Assembly (NCBI GenBank): GCA_027627225.1
Contig: CM051028.1
Coordinates: forward strand, 24,610,364 to 24,674,363
Length of the DNA: 64,000 nucleotides
Reading direction: 5' to 3'
Source: Congeria kusceri
Taxonomy: Eukaryota > Mollusca > Bivalvia > Myida > Dreissenidae
This document shows, in pieces, positions 12,601-25,608 of the stretch. The notes under the pieces are model-generated. The model searched no databases. It was given only the letters and a program-made list of their open reading frames with translations, and was not told the origin of the DNA. Position 1 is the stretch's first letter. Each line of letters starts with the position of its first letter. The translations under genes and the position numbers were made by a program.

Positions 12601-15048
12601 GTCGTAACATCACCTGCAATATTGAATGTGAGGAATTTCACCTTCTAATGAAAACCGATTTTACCATTTCGCTGCGTGGTAGGTAATATAAGATATAGAG
12701 AATACTACGTTAGTGTTAAATAAGTTTATTTAGCGAGGCTTCGAAAACCTGAGCCACGAGTCATTGCGAGTGGTTCATGTTTTCGTTCCGAGCAAATACA
12801 TTTATTATTAATCAACATTTACCTGGTATTCATTTTTCCCGTCATTTTCTGTTTTTATTTTGAAATATAAACGGAAGAAAATCAGTATTTAATAAGATGA
12901 ACATAACATAACTTTGGGAAAATAAACAAAAAGACATTACACTGTGCGTGTTTGCTATATTCCACAGTGTGGAAATACATGTAAGTTTATCCCACGGGGT
13001 ATTATTTCGTCAATGAAGGCGTCATGCTAGGACAAAAATGTATCTGATAGAAAACAAAGTATTGTACTGCTGTAGTTTCTTGTACAGATGATTACCTCCT
13101 CCAAAGAAGTAATGTGTTTCCCATGTTTATTGTGTGTGATTTTTTTAATGTATTTGTTTGTCTTCCATAAATGTTATGAATGGAGTTTCATAATATTTCT
13201 GAATATTCTAAATGATGGTGTCATTTAAACTTAATTCATAGTTATGTATATTCCAATGATAAAAAGTGACTTAACATTTCATTATTGACAAACAGATTCT
13301 ATATTCATAGGATTTAAAAGCAGATTCAATATGCATAGTTACATGAATATTTCAGAAAAAGGCAGGCTTCAAACAAATGGTGGTTTTCCTACGCTGTACA
13401 CGTTAGTTGGAGGTGGAATTATCATCGCCGTTGTAGGCAGCATTGTCATCTCTGTCTGTATTTTAAAAAGTATGTGCCAACTTTATGACTTGCAAACAAC
13501 AGCAACAACGTCTTTGTTAAAATTTAAATTTTAATGAACATGTAAATAATTGATAAAATGTTTAACTTAGATATAAAACATTTACTTTATAATTTACAGG
13601 AATAAGAAGTTCAAGCAAAGAACGGATTACGTAAGTTACCATACGAAGCAAATAATGAATCATTTTATTTATGCGTACGGTATATCGATATATTTACAGA
13701 ATATTTCGGTAGTTTTGGTCTAACATCGCACATTGCTGCACATATGTATAATGCATATATCTGTGCATCACTATGTAATTGAACTCTAAAAGACCATACT
13801 ACTAGTATTAGTGATCTGCAAAATATTTCAATAAAACCAACACATAAGCGGAAAAAATTAGAAATCGTATGGTGGCATACTTCTGCCAGCCACATATCCA
13901 CTTAGCAATGTCGACATTTTTCTGAAAAAAGTCACATATTCAGTGGGCACTAACAGGCAGTTTAGTTCTGTTAAAATACCTCAGTGGATAACACGAAACT
14001 TTTCTACTTGCCAGACAATAACTGAATAAGTCACATTTGTTTAGAAAAAAACGACATAGGTAAGTGGATATGTGGTTGGCAGAAATATACCACCATAAAA
14101 TCGTCTTTAAATGTGTTTTGCATAAAAAACTTATTATCATCTGAAGACAATTTGAAGCCTTAAAATGAAATAAAGTGCATTGGTGTAATACATTTCATGA
14201 TTATTTCATAACTTCAGCAATTTCGAGTTATTGATACTGGATGCATTGAAATGTTTACATAATAAGTCGATTTTGAATCCTTGTTGATGAAATATTGCTA
14301 CTACTATTATCAACGTTATTAAATAACGCGATACACACTTTCTAGTACCACCGAACCCTTAGAACTCCAGGAAAGGGCTCAAGCAGGTAAATTGTTTACA
14401 CAGCCCTTACTTCACGGTTGGTGGCATTGATTACATTGTTACTAGTGGATTATACTATGATCGTAAGAGTTGCACTGAGATGAATGAACATAAATGCATT
14501 AATCCTTTGTAGCATATCTAACAGACCATTTAAGTTTTGTTATAAGTTAATTAAGCCCCTGCAGGGAAATGTAATAAAATTAATTTCCATCAGTTTGTTT
14601 TGGTAAGTGCGTCGTATACTTCACACAATAATGTAATATGTCCTAAATTTTCTAGATAACGCAACTGCGGATGCGATGTTAGAGGTGCACTATGTAGAAA
14701 TCGATCCTGAAATTTCCGATCCTGTAAATCCGGTAAATATGTTTTCATTTGAAATGATGAATGCCATTTAAAATGATGAATGCATGGGTAATATAAGTAA
14801 ATTTAGCAATGGAATGTATTGTCTACATAGATGTCTTGATTTAAAAGTTGTGCCAATATTGTAAATGTCCAATACTTTGTGGTAAGTCTAGTGCAATGTT
14901 TAAAATGTATTCCATGCAGGGAAGCTCCCAACCTGTGAAACTCTACGAAGATTTGAACAGGTCTGACATTGATAAACGCTCGGCTTACTTACGTCTGCAG
15001 CAAGGTACAGAAAGGAGTGGATTTGTAAATGTGACAATAAATCAATAA
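9692..15048 (+). CDS. Ig-superfamily membrane receptor with ITIM/ITAM-like tail (gene 1)
   Basis: The model has 11 exons: 9,692-9,752; 9,889-10,215; 10,536-10,844; 11,260-11,538; 11,733-12,041; 12,382-12,678; 13,296-13,469; 13,600-13,630; 14,346-14,386; 14,656-14,732; 14,920-15,048. All introns are GT-AG, all phases agree, and the sum is 2,034 nt (677 residues). The start is the ATG opening a hydrophobic signal peptide (about residues 1-25). Five Ig-like domains follow, one per phase 1-1 exon; the first has a single Cys, while the fourth is typical (N-I-T-C ... L-N-C). The membrane span is about residues 564-584. The tail carries V-H-Y-V-E-I (Tyr622), Y-E-D-L (Tyr644) and S-A-Y-L-R-L (Tyr658). 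Known of such motifs: phosphorylated ITIMs recruit SH2 phosphatases, and paired YxxL can recruit Syk-type kinases. The ligand is unknown. A possible poly(A) signal AATAAA lies at 15,182-15,187. Confidence 0.82.
12960..13030 (+). repeat. Interspersed repeat inside intron 6 of gene 1
   Basis: The stretch with TTTATCCCAC followed by TATTATTTCGTCAATGA matches, in inverted orientation, about 20,650-20,720. These are two copies of one dispersed element, here within the intron between the last Ig exon and the membrane exon. Confidence 0.6.
13840..14125. repeat. Long fold-back element in intron 8 of gene 1
   Basis: The arms (about 13,840-13,937 and 14,027-14,125) are imperfect inverted copies of roughly 100 bp. 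The core ATGGTGGCATACTTCTGCC pairs with GGCAGAAATATACCACCAT. The loop of about 90 nt carries weaker inner pairing. It looks like a MITE or fold-back insertion, and it lies between exons 13,600-13,630 and 14,346-14,386. Confidence 0.7.
14656..15048 (+). other. Signalling-tail exons of gene 1
   Basis: Exon 14,656-14,732 encodes V-H-Y-V-E-I, which meets the ITIM pattern. Exon 14,920-15,048 encodes Y-E-D-L, then ten residues, then Y-L-R-L. That spacing fits the ITAM pattern YxxL-x(6-12)-YxxL, and S-A-Y-L-R-L by itself also meets the ITIM pattern. The same exon division and motif order is kept in the inverted paralogue at 1,062-584. Confidence 0.7.
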
Positions 15049-15181
15049 GGACATTATATGGCTGACAGTGATTTACATTGTTTTCCATGTATGTTTTTTA
15101 TCAAAATAGGTCAGTTAAGTAAAAACATCATTTATGCTAGTAATGTATGATCTTTAAAAAATCAATGAAATTAAACTGTCA

Positions 15182-15187
15182 AATAAA
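15182..15187 (+). promoter_or_regulatory. Candidate polyadenylation signal of gene 1
   Basis: AATAAA lies 134 nt after the stop codon of the Ig receptor. It is the first such hexamer downstream that I noted. Confidence 0.4.
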
Positions 15188-16188
15188 ACTTGGTGGACAT
15201 TTAATCGACAATTAGCATAGGTCAAATTATACAAAATACAATAGCACACAAATATTTGATAATAGTAAAGCCAATATCTCGTTACACCTGAACAATAATG
15301 CATTAGTTACAACCCATTTGACTTAATTACTTATTGGCACTACCACTATTGGGGGTGTGTAATAAACAATTGTGGTTTGTAAATTTGTTGTGATATATTT
15401 TTAACAATACAAAATCTAGCTGATACTCGCCTTTTTTTCTTTTTTTTTTTTAGTTTTGTCTGTTCCTTATACCGTGAAACGACAGTTACTGTGATTAACG
15501 TCGTAGTAAATGAATTGCACGTTGCAGTAGCTTTTGTATTTTGTTGTTGGAATTTCAATGTTTTAAGAATTATATGTATGCATATCTGAACCCTGTGCCA
15601 AGTGTACGGTTTGGAGTTGTTGAAAACAGGGTCAACCAACAGTGTATCGCATCGGCCATGTATAGCCGGGTACCTCAGTTATTTTTTATTTTTTATGTTT
15701 CAAAGATCTTGATTATGTTTCAGCCTAGTGTACACGTTGATTCGCTTGCCTTATATCAACAACTTCCTTTTTGTATTTTGTCAGAACAGAACAGTACATG
15801 ACTAAGTTTTGTAACCTGTTTCGGTGATAAGAGTCTTCGAATGTATTGGGAGTAGTAAATTAATATTTGGCGCCCAAGGCGGACTGCAAGCTCAGATTAT
15901 ACTTTATTTGAACATTATTTTGTGATGTTATACAATTAATAATATCTTCCTCGGTTCTTACAGTTTCAGTACAATTACCTCTTTACGAGACGTCTGGGCG
16001 CTAAAACAAAGGAGTTAACTAGGTCTGGCATATTTGAAGCATTTTTATTAAGCAAATTCTTCCTTGTATGTTGGCAAAATACGACACATACTACGAATCA
16101 AATTCGGTTATTAAACCAAAAATTATCTGGTACAGGGTGGTTCAATTACTAATGAAATGAAGCTGATAACAACCCAGACGTGCACATC

Positions 16189-16263
16189 TGTGATAGCCAA
16201 TTGGATGAGGAGACTGCATGTGGTGAGACGTCAAAATGGACGTCATTTCGAGCATTTGATGTA
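16189..16263 (+). pseudogene. C-terminal remnant of a DDE-type transposase
   Basis: One plus frame reads N-W-M-R-R-L-H followed by N-G-R-H-F-E-H-L-M and a stop at about 16,263. This R-R-L..N-G-x-H-F-E-H-L ending resembles the C terminus of DDE transposases common in animal genomes (recognised from memory of the family, not from a search). Nothing upstream remains in frame, so it is at best a fragment. Confidence 0.35.
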
Positions 16264-18774
16264 AAAAGATGTACGTTTTAAAGGTGCTGACCGCTCTTTC
16301 TGTTGTATGTACTATCACGTATGTATAACTGGTGTTGTATTTTTTTAACTTGGCTGACATTAATAACTGCGCTTATGATTTTGTTATGAATAAACACTGT
16401 CAAACTAGCAAGCATTCGAAAAGCACCACGAACGCCAGACAGCTCATTTCCAACGCGTTGTGTAAGGAACAAATGTGGAAATTTGGCCAATCGCCAAATA
16501 ATAAAGAATCGTTTAAAAAGTAATTAATTGATCTAATAGGTGAAAAACTTTTATCATAAGTTCATTAGCATAATAAATTATCCTAGAATATGTCTGCAAA
16601 TAAGTTCATGACAAACAAACACACAAACAAAACAGGAATACCAACTCCGACAAAAACATACTCTTCTTGGCGGTTGTTATAACGTTATGTCATGTCTTAT
16701 AATCTGTACTGAATGTAATAATATACTTTTCAAGTTTGTAATTGTGTTCTATCTGATAAGGTAAAGTCATCTCAATTAAACTTTCTGATTTTGAAATATT
16801 TTTAAAATATATGTTTCGTATAGTATATGTAGCCAAACTGTACATGAAATAATAATGATTGCTTCAATGAATTGAACAGACGGTGTTTATGTCATTAACA
16901 CTATATTATTTTGAAAGAAAACATAAAAAAAATGTACCATATATACATGTTTTCATATTAAACTTCAAGTTTATTTCGGAATGTCGATAAAGAATGCCGT
17001 TTACAGTTGTACTTTCAGAATTACAATGTATTAAAATACAATGCAAATACACGTTGAAACAAAGTTAACGATAAAATGATACAATGGCATCACGTGCAAA
17101 ACACGTGAATGCCACACATGAAAGAGACACTCATGTTTTGGTTCAAAGTAAAATAAGTGATATAAAATAGAAACAATTCCGATTGATTGATTGTCAACCA
17201 AATACCTTAAAATGTACTTCCTGCATTTGAAGCATTATTTCATAATTTCTTCATAATATATAAAATCAAAAAATAAACAATCAAACCAAATAAAACTATG
17301 GACTTAATCCAGTGCAAAATAATTAACGAATAAATAACTGGAGTCAAACAATATTAAGTAAATTGAATAATTTAATTATATACGGCCTTGTGCGCTCTTA
17401 AAACAGTATGAGTTTTGGGGCGAAGCTCTCTAAGATTTCTTTTGACCTAGATTCCATGTAAGGTAAGACCTATGAAAAACTAGAAATTTGGCGCGATAAG
17501 TAATTATACTGCGGTTAACTTAAATACCATTATTCTATTGCGCGAATTCTTTTTGCGAGGGATGATTGTAGGGAATGCAAACGAACAACAATGGTTTAAT
17601 GTTTACCAATGGTAGCATTAGCATAATTTTAAGGATTAAAAAATACAGAATCGTTTACATAAGAGGCAGTTTTAATAAAGTTATAAACATATCCTCGACA
17701 TACATTCTTTTCTCGTTGTATGTCTTGAACAGAATATGATATTCATTCATAGAATGAAATAACCATTTTGTGAAGCCTTCACTCTCTATAAATAGAAATA
17801 GCGCCCACTACAGGAGAATGAAACAATGTGTGTTTATGTTCCATACGTATATATACACTTTTTACAGTGAATGTGTTTTCAAACAGTTAAGAAAATTGTA
17901 ATAGATACATGTGGTTCCACAACATGAACGGCGTGTATTTCTAGGGAAAAAAATTGACCCCACGCGTGTACGATTTATTCTTGGCTTAAGTTAAGTGTAA
18001 GTTCAGTTGTGCTATAAACTAAACCAATAAATAGGGAAGAAACTTGACAACATTATCGTTGTCGACATAATATTTTCAATTAACAATATATTTAGCCATA
18101 AAAAATTCTTAAACATTTCAGTGCATTTGCATGCTTCGGAAAGAAATGAACTAGCATAGCTTACCGTATATGAACCGATTACCGTACTCAATGCATTCAT
18201 TGCCTTCTACGAATTAATTTCTGTGCTGCTCTCTTTTTTACCCTGAATATGTTTCTTACATAATCCTTTTTTAAGAATCCTTAAGGAACTGAAGAGTACA
18301 CATATTTATTTTAAATGTGTCAAAGTAACATAAAATAATGTAACGAGATGTTCTGAAAGGGTATATTATGATTTAGTAGTGTGTGCCGTACTGAACCAGA
18401 CTGAATGCACTAGATTTGTAAATTATAAGTGAAAATCCACAAGTTACACATACATCACTTTTGAATATTTATGTAACGAGTTCAAGACATTTCTGTTTTT
18501 TTCTAATTTACCATGGATGCCAAATATCTCTTTTAAAGATATTTCTTGTTTCGGTTATGAGTGTTATGAGTGTAACCCTGGGTACCGGTTTAGAAGTTGA
18601 CGAATGGAGATTGTAATTTTTAATGTGACGGAGATCATATCAGTAAATCAAAGTATGTTTCATTTATCAGCATACATGTCAATAAAAATTACAACAGCAC
18701 ATTGTACAATGATTAAAATTTAATAAAAATTATACGTTAAAAAACGCACAGAATATTTGTCACAAACTGAAAAA

Positions 18775-18855
18775 AGACCGCTTGCGCGAGTGAAAATAAG
18801 TAAATTATATCCCTTGATGATGATATCACGCGTTATCACACCGAAAACAAATAAT
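18775..18855 (+). repeat. Interspersed repeat, copy near 18.8 kb
   Basis: Shares CGCGTTATCACACCGAAA and neighbouring ATGATGATAT with 8,395-8,430, and the GCGCGAGTGAAAAT motif with the inverted copy at 8,350. It belongs to the same element family. Confidence 0.6.
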
Positions 18856-20489
18856 TTTTCTTTTCATTTTAATGGTTTTTGAGTATTCTTTGCATTTGAA
18901 TTATTTTGAACGGATTTTTAGCACGATATTTTAATTTTTATGTCAGTACTTTTTTCTCTGTAATATGTAGTAATCGGTGTTAGTAATAAACATTCCTGCG
19001 CCATGTTGGATTACGATAAAATGTGCCTTGGATTAGTTAAGCAATATAAAAAGCATTTTTTTTTACTCTAGGATTATTATGGCAGAGTGTTTACAGTACA
19101 ACAGTCTACAATTATATTCAGTATATACATAGACAACGCAGAATCCAGGTCTCTAAATTTATTTCATTTTGATAAAAGTACGTATTGAAAGTGAAAGTGC
19201 GTTCAGTTCTCCGAAATTCACATTTTCTAAAAATAGCGTGTGCATACGTGTTATGATGTCAACAATAGTTAACACAGTCACGACATACACATATATTTTC
19301 GCAAGCAATTTAAGATGATTAAACTCGTAGATGCGCTTTAAAATGTAAAACAACAAAATATGTATTGTGAAAGAGTGTTCTGAAATGGGTTACTTATACG
19401 TATAAAGTGTTTTCTATATTAATTATTTGGATTTAATTAACAACACAATTGGATTAAAAGTCGGAAAATAATTTGAAGAAAACAAGAAGGCGGAGAATTA
19501 AACGCTGATCACTTCTTACAACAAATTGGATACTTAAATACTTAAGCGCGATTACATGATATAAAGACTTAATACACAAAAAACAATATATAAGTATGTG
19601 CTAAATGAACACAAGTTATTACTTAAGAGTACATTGGTTTCATGTTGGATTTTGGAATTGGAGAACCGGCAATTGAGCAATTATGTAAACAAAGGGGGAC
19701 TACTGTTCATAGCAACAGTAAACAACAAGTACACGTGTAATCATCCTCGAAAGGTATTTATTCCGTTACCACTACATTATATCCCGTGGGAGAATAGCCT
19801 GTCAAAAGTTCGTTATATATATGAATATTGATGAGCCACCTGCTGACCAATTAAATTACAATTAGTAACGTTGTATACTCCTCGAATGAACTTAGGAAAA
19901 CAATTATAAGTCGACCGGTTACTCAAGTCATTGAGTACATACCGCTAAAAACCGACCACGTGCAGGATAACGGTAAATATGATAACAGCGAACACCGCCT
20001 ACATGCGCCTGTTTTAATACTATGTCATTTCGATTGGTTGAATTTTCCGTGCTTACTTGAACACGGAACCAATGAGATGTCTCATTAATTATTCATGAGT
20101 ACGACGTTTTGCTAGCCTAGCATAGCGTATTTGAGCGAACGTGGGTTCCGACGATGAAGTGTAATATGCTGGAATTGATAAAGTGCAAACGATAAAATAA
20201 ATACTTTGGATGCTAAAATTAAGTTTGGACCAAGATGACGAGTTCTAATGCCTTGTGGGTAAAACGTGTACCCCGAGGCATTGTCTGTTCTAGTGTCCTT
20301 GGCTCATAACGACTGAGGAAAATCCATCAAGAGAAAATAAGAGATAAGACACTTCAATATATCATAGAGGTATTCTTATCATTTGCTGTTATTAATCTTT
20401 ACTACGTTTCTTTTTTTGGTAATTCTGTATGATAAACTGTGACAACACCTACAATTAAATATTGTTCAAATCAAATAAAATTTAAAAAG

Positions 20490-20720
20490 ATAGTCACACA
20501 CTGTGAGTGATATAGGGACATATCTCACTGTTATTTTTCTATATTTCACTACTTAGCATTAAATAAAGATGAGTATTTAACGCTGGCGAAAATGTCCCCT
20601 TGACTAGATCTGTACGGCGGACATTTGTGTGTGCTACCTATCATAATAGTTTTTTTCCCATCTTCACGCTGTCATTGACGAAATAACACCTGTGGGATAA
20701 ACTTAACTGCATTCGCGTGC
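20490..20720 (-). repeat. Dispersed repeat related to 8.2-8.3 kb and 13.0 kb
   Basis: TGAGTGATATAGGGACATAT (20,502 region) is the inverted match, with one change, of 8,255-8,280. Further along, the block around 20,650-20,720 is the inverted match of 12,960-13,030. Together they suggest one larger element with several decayed copies in the window. Confidence 0.55.
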
Positions 20721-22652
20721 ACGGACTACGTTTTCACGATACAGTCGCATTGTTTACTTTTGCCGATCGTATTTTCTGGTCTATTATTTGAAGATTATTT
20801 ACATACATTGTCTTAAAAATACCCAAACACGCTTTCCGAAACAATAACTATAAATGTCCGAGTTTATGAAATCAAGCAGAAATGTCATGGTCATTTATTG
20901 TGTAGTGATTTATTTATAGATCATAAATTGTAAGGATCATTACGCAGTGGTGTGTTTGTTGACTTTAAAGTTCCTTTTCATTGTGAAAGCTACGATTTGA
21001 TTATGTTTGTGCTAATATAACACAAACATATACAATAAAACTTTTTAACAGCCTAAGTTGTGTTTATTCTATTTCTAGCATCTTGGGACTACTTCTTTAT
21101 TGCAATTCGCACATTTTGTATTCAATACTAGTAAAAGCAGTTGTACTACCAGTTTATGAATTCCACGGTTTGTTAAACATTTGCTTTTGTATAGTTTGGA
21201 AGTAAAAATGATTGGATAAATATAATCCTAGGATCTCTATGTGTCCGTTTGTAGAAAGCAAATGTGCAATTGGTTGTTCGGTCCTCAATTCAACGCAATT
21301 TGAATACGAACTCAATGAATTAAAATAAACAAATACTTTATATTTTAAGCATGTTTACACAGTCATTGTTCCAGGTATAATTTCGTTCCCATTGTATGTA
21401 TCGTTTTATAGAATTTCAGTTAATATACACAAAGGACAGTATTTCAGCGTCTCATTATTACTGCTGATGCAAGCTTAGTCACACACAAGTCCGTCAGAAT
21501 AACTCTTCTGACAAGCAATGTTAAGTCGATGGGTCGACATAGCCACCAAGCTCGTCAGTTTGTGTTTCTTAGTGTCATGATTTTCTTTCTTTATAAACAA
21601 ACAAGTTTATATACATTAAAATTAATATGTATTCGTATTAACGTACATGATCCCGACATCGTTCCGATATTCCCGACTTTTTTATCATTTGTATCGTAGC
21701 GCTGTCAGGACGCTATCGGGGGCAATAATCGGGAATGTGTGACTGAGGCTTAAAGTAATCAAATATAAAAGGTAGCTGAACAAATGCATGTAGACAATTT
21801 TACTCCACAATATGTCATGTATAAAAATGCACCATCAGTGTTGGTTATCGGTTATTAAATGATACCTATGTATGAATGCACACCAAAGTGACAATTACAA
21901 TGCTACTATTGTTTTTTTCTTGAAACCTGAGACTATATCGTAATTTGACAGGTTTTTGCAATTTGACAACTTGCAATCGTTTTATAACGCTTTAATGCAA
22001 AACAGTGACACTACTAGAGTTGTAATAAAGATCAAAGATACTTAATTAACAATTTACATGCCAACTTTGGAATCGACGATCAACCCTGCTTATGACCTGC
22101 TGTACGTTTACAGAGAAAGTGATAAAATAAAAGTACAAACAACTAGATATGCTAATACTGGGTTTTAGCTGTCAGCAGGCGTGATATGTAATCAATACGT
22201 CTCTGTTGATTGTCGTTGAGGTCAGTGATGCTATTTGAAGTATGAATAATATCATCCACTTGCTATTTCAGATTATCGATCATGCTTTGCAACTGTGCAT
22301 TTGAGGTTTCCAAGGAGACGAGTTTTATCAGCATCTTATTGTCATAATCAAATCTTGACAAACACATTGGCTCCTCACCTTGATTCTTAATAGCCGATGT
22401 GCCTCCTACTAAGCTGAAAACTAACACTGCCTTCACCAACATGTTATATTTTCTGAGTGTTCTCTATCTCTTGTTTGTGAATAGTTTCGAGCAGTGCCCA
22501 AAACAGAGACTCCAGAAGGGCTGATCGTGTATTTGTTGCCAGCGCTAAAGGAGCACACTATCATTACAGTATGATGAAACTTCTTTCGATTTATGAACGA
22601 GTACAGAACATGCTTTAACGCTTATGTATGATTATTTCTAACGTATCCTAAA

Positions 22653-22783
22653 CATCATCATCATCATCACCATCCTCCTCCTCCGCATCATCGTCCTCCT
22701 GCTCCTCCTCATCATCATCATCTTCTTCTTCTTCAGTAGCTGCAGCATTATCATCATCATCATTATCATCATCGTCATCATGT
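22653..22783 (+). repeat. Compound CAT/CTC/CTT microsatellite
   Basis: Interrupted runs of CAT, CTC and CTT triplets over about 130 bp. No coding exon is associated with it. Confidence 0.85.
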
Positions 22784-23675
22784 TTTTTGTTGTTGGTGTT
22801 GTTTTTGTGATTTAGTGTTTTTTCGCACCATTATAATAGGTACATATCAAGCTGATTATTAAACAGCGTATTATTTGGACGAGCACTCAGCTAACATACC
22901 GATATTGGAATCGACTCATTCAATGTAATGTTCATTTGTGAACGCGTCCAAATAAGCTCAGTTAAGTAAATAACTCTGTCAAACATTTGTTTCATTGTTT
23001 CATTTATCATCGGCTGTCTACGTAGTGAATTTAAGTACAAACGTTATATTAAAAAAGAATTGACTTTGTTCTATGTCAAATACATTGTTGTGTGCCGTTT
23101 ACAAAAATAAACATGCAACAAAACGGACGTCTCTAGTCAAATAAACTATGTTTGTTTTTATTTGTGGAATAAATGCAAATAATGTTGCATCATTTATTTC
23201 TTGAGATATATTCATCTTTTCATTGACAGTATTTAAAATAGCTAAAATAAACCAAAATCAAATACATTTTGCTTTTAACAAAACCACTGCAGATAACACT
23301 TTCACATTCTTCAAAATATGGCTGAATATCACGTTAGTGAAAATAGACAGGCAGGTTTTGTGATTGATACATTGTGATTAAAGCGCCTTCAAATAAATGG
23401 CTTGTTTGGGATTATAGGATTATACATATCAGACTTGTATACATCTAAAAGTATTAAGAATTGTGCCTTAAACATTTCGCCACGTAAAGCATTTATGCAA
23501 GGGTATAAGCACTGTTATTTTAGTTCCAGTAGAGTCTGTGGTCTATCTGAAAATTGACACCAAAATTGCTACCGTTCACAGTTACAGAATATTTAATATG
23601 TATAAAATAAGCTAAAAGCGGAAAGTAAACAAGTCCCAAATAGTAATTTAACGGCGGTCATATGCGCCTTTTTGT

Positions 23676-24843
23676 TTAGACCTTGTACTGCATGTCCCTG
23701 GGTACCTCGGTCTCACTTCCGGTGTCTGCCAACAGGTTGCTCTGGAACACCGACTTGTTCTCGTTTTGCTCCACGTCGAACACCCACTGCCAGGTAACAA
23801 CTGTCTGACCAGGCTTTACTAAAACGGAATATAATTGATGAGATTTATTTAATTCAAATGACAATAGTTTCCATTTGCCAATTTCCTCGAAACAGCTTAA
23901 TACTAAACTGCATCATATTCATGAGCATGGTAGGATTTATATTTTTGTTCAACTGACCAATTATTTACGTTTAGACATTTAAGATATATTCACCAGTGAT
24001 TTGCGATGTGGCCGTTGTCTCGTTGGACCAGGTCTGAGACGACGTTTGCTGCATCATCTTTTTAATGGACTGCGAAGTCGACAAACTGAGAATTTCCATG
24101 TTAACACCAGCGGACGTCTCCCAGCTGTACTCAAAGCCGCTTGTTCTGCTCTCTGTTTTAGTCTTGCCCACCTTAACCTGTAGTGTAAACTGATGCTCTG
24201 CTGTCGGGTTTAGGACCATGTGAATGATCTTCCACTTTCCAGCCACTATCGGTTTTCCGTATACAAGCACCTCTTTACTCAGAATGCTAGGCGAGAAAAA
24301 TCCGAACTTCATCGCCGCATGGACATCACTGTTAAGGACAACCGTTGTGCCGTTTCCTGCGTCTGGTTTGCCGCCCTTTGGGTGTGCATACCTGCCAGAC
24401 CGACCAAATAATACATGCAATTTAACAGTTAACATTTAGTGCTTATTTAAAACATGTACATTAAAAGAGACTAAAAGTGGAGTATGACTATATTGCGAGT
24501 TCTAAACACAAATAAATTGTACGTACTTCCCACCCTTGTGGATCAAGTGACCATTGGCAGCGTCAAGGGCAAACAACGCTCCCCAATGGCGATCACTGTG
24601 AACCACTAGGGGTGTATTACTGCTTGGAGTCAAACTCCCGCCTTTCGGGTGCATGATCTTGCCACTTGCCACGTGCTCAATGTACCCCCAATGGTCTTGC
24701 ACCAGCACAAATCGCCAGTGCATGTTTTTATGCATATCGACATCGAGAACCACTTCGGTTCCGTTGCTTGGGTTACTGGAGCCTCCTCTTGGATAGAAGA
24801 ACTTCCCACTTGACAGATGTTTGATAACGAATGGCTCCGACAT
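23676..24843 (-). CDS. MytiLec-type beta-trefoil lectin fused to aerolysin-like pore-forming domain (gene A)
   Basis: Three coding exons, 24,843-24,527, 24,391-23,994 and 23,818-23,676 (317, 398 and 143 nt; intron phases 2 and 1), give 285 residues. Residues 1 to about 147 form three beta-trefoil repeats. Each has a P-x-G-G motif followed by D-x-H: Y17-P-R-G-G with D36/H38, H65-P-K-G-G with D84/H86, and H109-P-K-G-G with D128/H130. In the known mussel family such His/Gly/Asp/His sets bind galactosides. In repeat 1 the first His is replaced by Tyr17, so that site may be weakened. Residues about 150-285 match the aerolysin-like half of the longer mussel lectins, with a Ser/Thr-rich central stretch. 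No signal peptide is visible, as in known family members. The start ATG lies 7 nt after an acceptor for a non-coding first exon. It is a tandem paralogue of gene B. Confidence 0.88.
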
Positions 24844-25608
24844 GTTTGCTCTGATAAAAAGAAAACTTAACTTGAATATGCTGACTTTGTTATATGCTTG
24901 TATATAAATGAGTTATTGCAAACATTGTTATAATAATATGTATACATGTAACTATCAAATTATAAAGAAACTACAACATGACAACTGTATGCGACGAATG
25001 TCCCGCTCAAGTGTTGAACTACGAGGAGTTTATAAACATGTACTTAAAATAAACAATGTTTTACAAAAGGCAGTAATTTCATACATTGTTGTCATTTCTC
25101 TCTGCAATTCATTCCAATGGATGTTAATCAACAAAAAGTGTTTTTTTGTATATTTTAATAGCATTGGTAGTTATCTTTTGAAATAAATAAACACTAGACA
25201 CTAGCACCACAAATACACAAGCGAGAATTATCATGGTCTGTATAGTAATGCAAGGTTAAATTTGATTCATTTAATTACTAATGGAGTTTAGTCAAAAGAA
25301 TGCCAAAACAGAGGCAAATCACATAAAATAAAATATTTCACGAGTTATGGTTCTTGTGAACTGTAAACACTGTGACAGAGGTATCGTTTTGTACTGAACA
25401 CTTCCGCTCACCGAATTCGATAATTGGTTGGAATTTAATTAAATCCCTTTAATATTTTTAGCGTAAAGCTGCGTACAGGAACGTCTCGAAATTTGCAAAA
25501 AATGTCGGACGTACTTGTCGATTGCGGGGCAAGGTAATAATTATAATTATTATTTTATTATTATTATGAATATTATTATTATTATTATTATATAAGATCG
25601 TTTCTTAC

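Larger units (their letters stand above)
15190..23670. other. Gene-poor stretch between Ig receptor and lectin gene A
   Basis: No host exon could be supported. It holds a transposase C-terminal remnant (16,189-16,263), interspersed repeat copies (18,775-18,855; 20,490-20,720), a compound trinucleotide microsatellite (22,653-22,783), and the start of the A/B segmental duplication from about 23,380. The many short open frames lack splice or family support. Confidence 0.5.

Noticed and set aside
22653..22783. CRISPR-like or protein-coding repeat
   Set aside because: Simple interrupted triplet microsatellite without spacers.
24001..24439. Three plus-strand open frames opposite gene A, and similar ones opposite gene B at 33,480-33,749 and 34,104-34,328
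   Set aside because: Antisense shadows of conserved lectin/pore-former exons.
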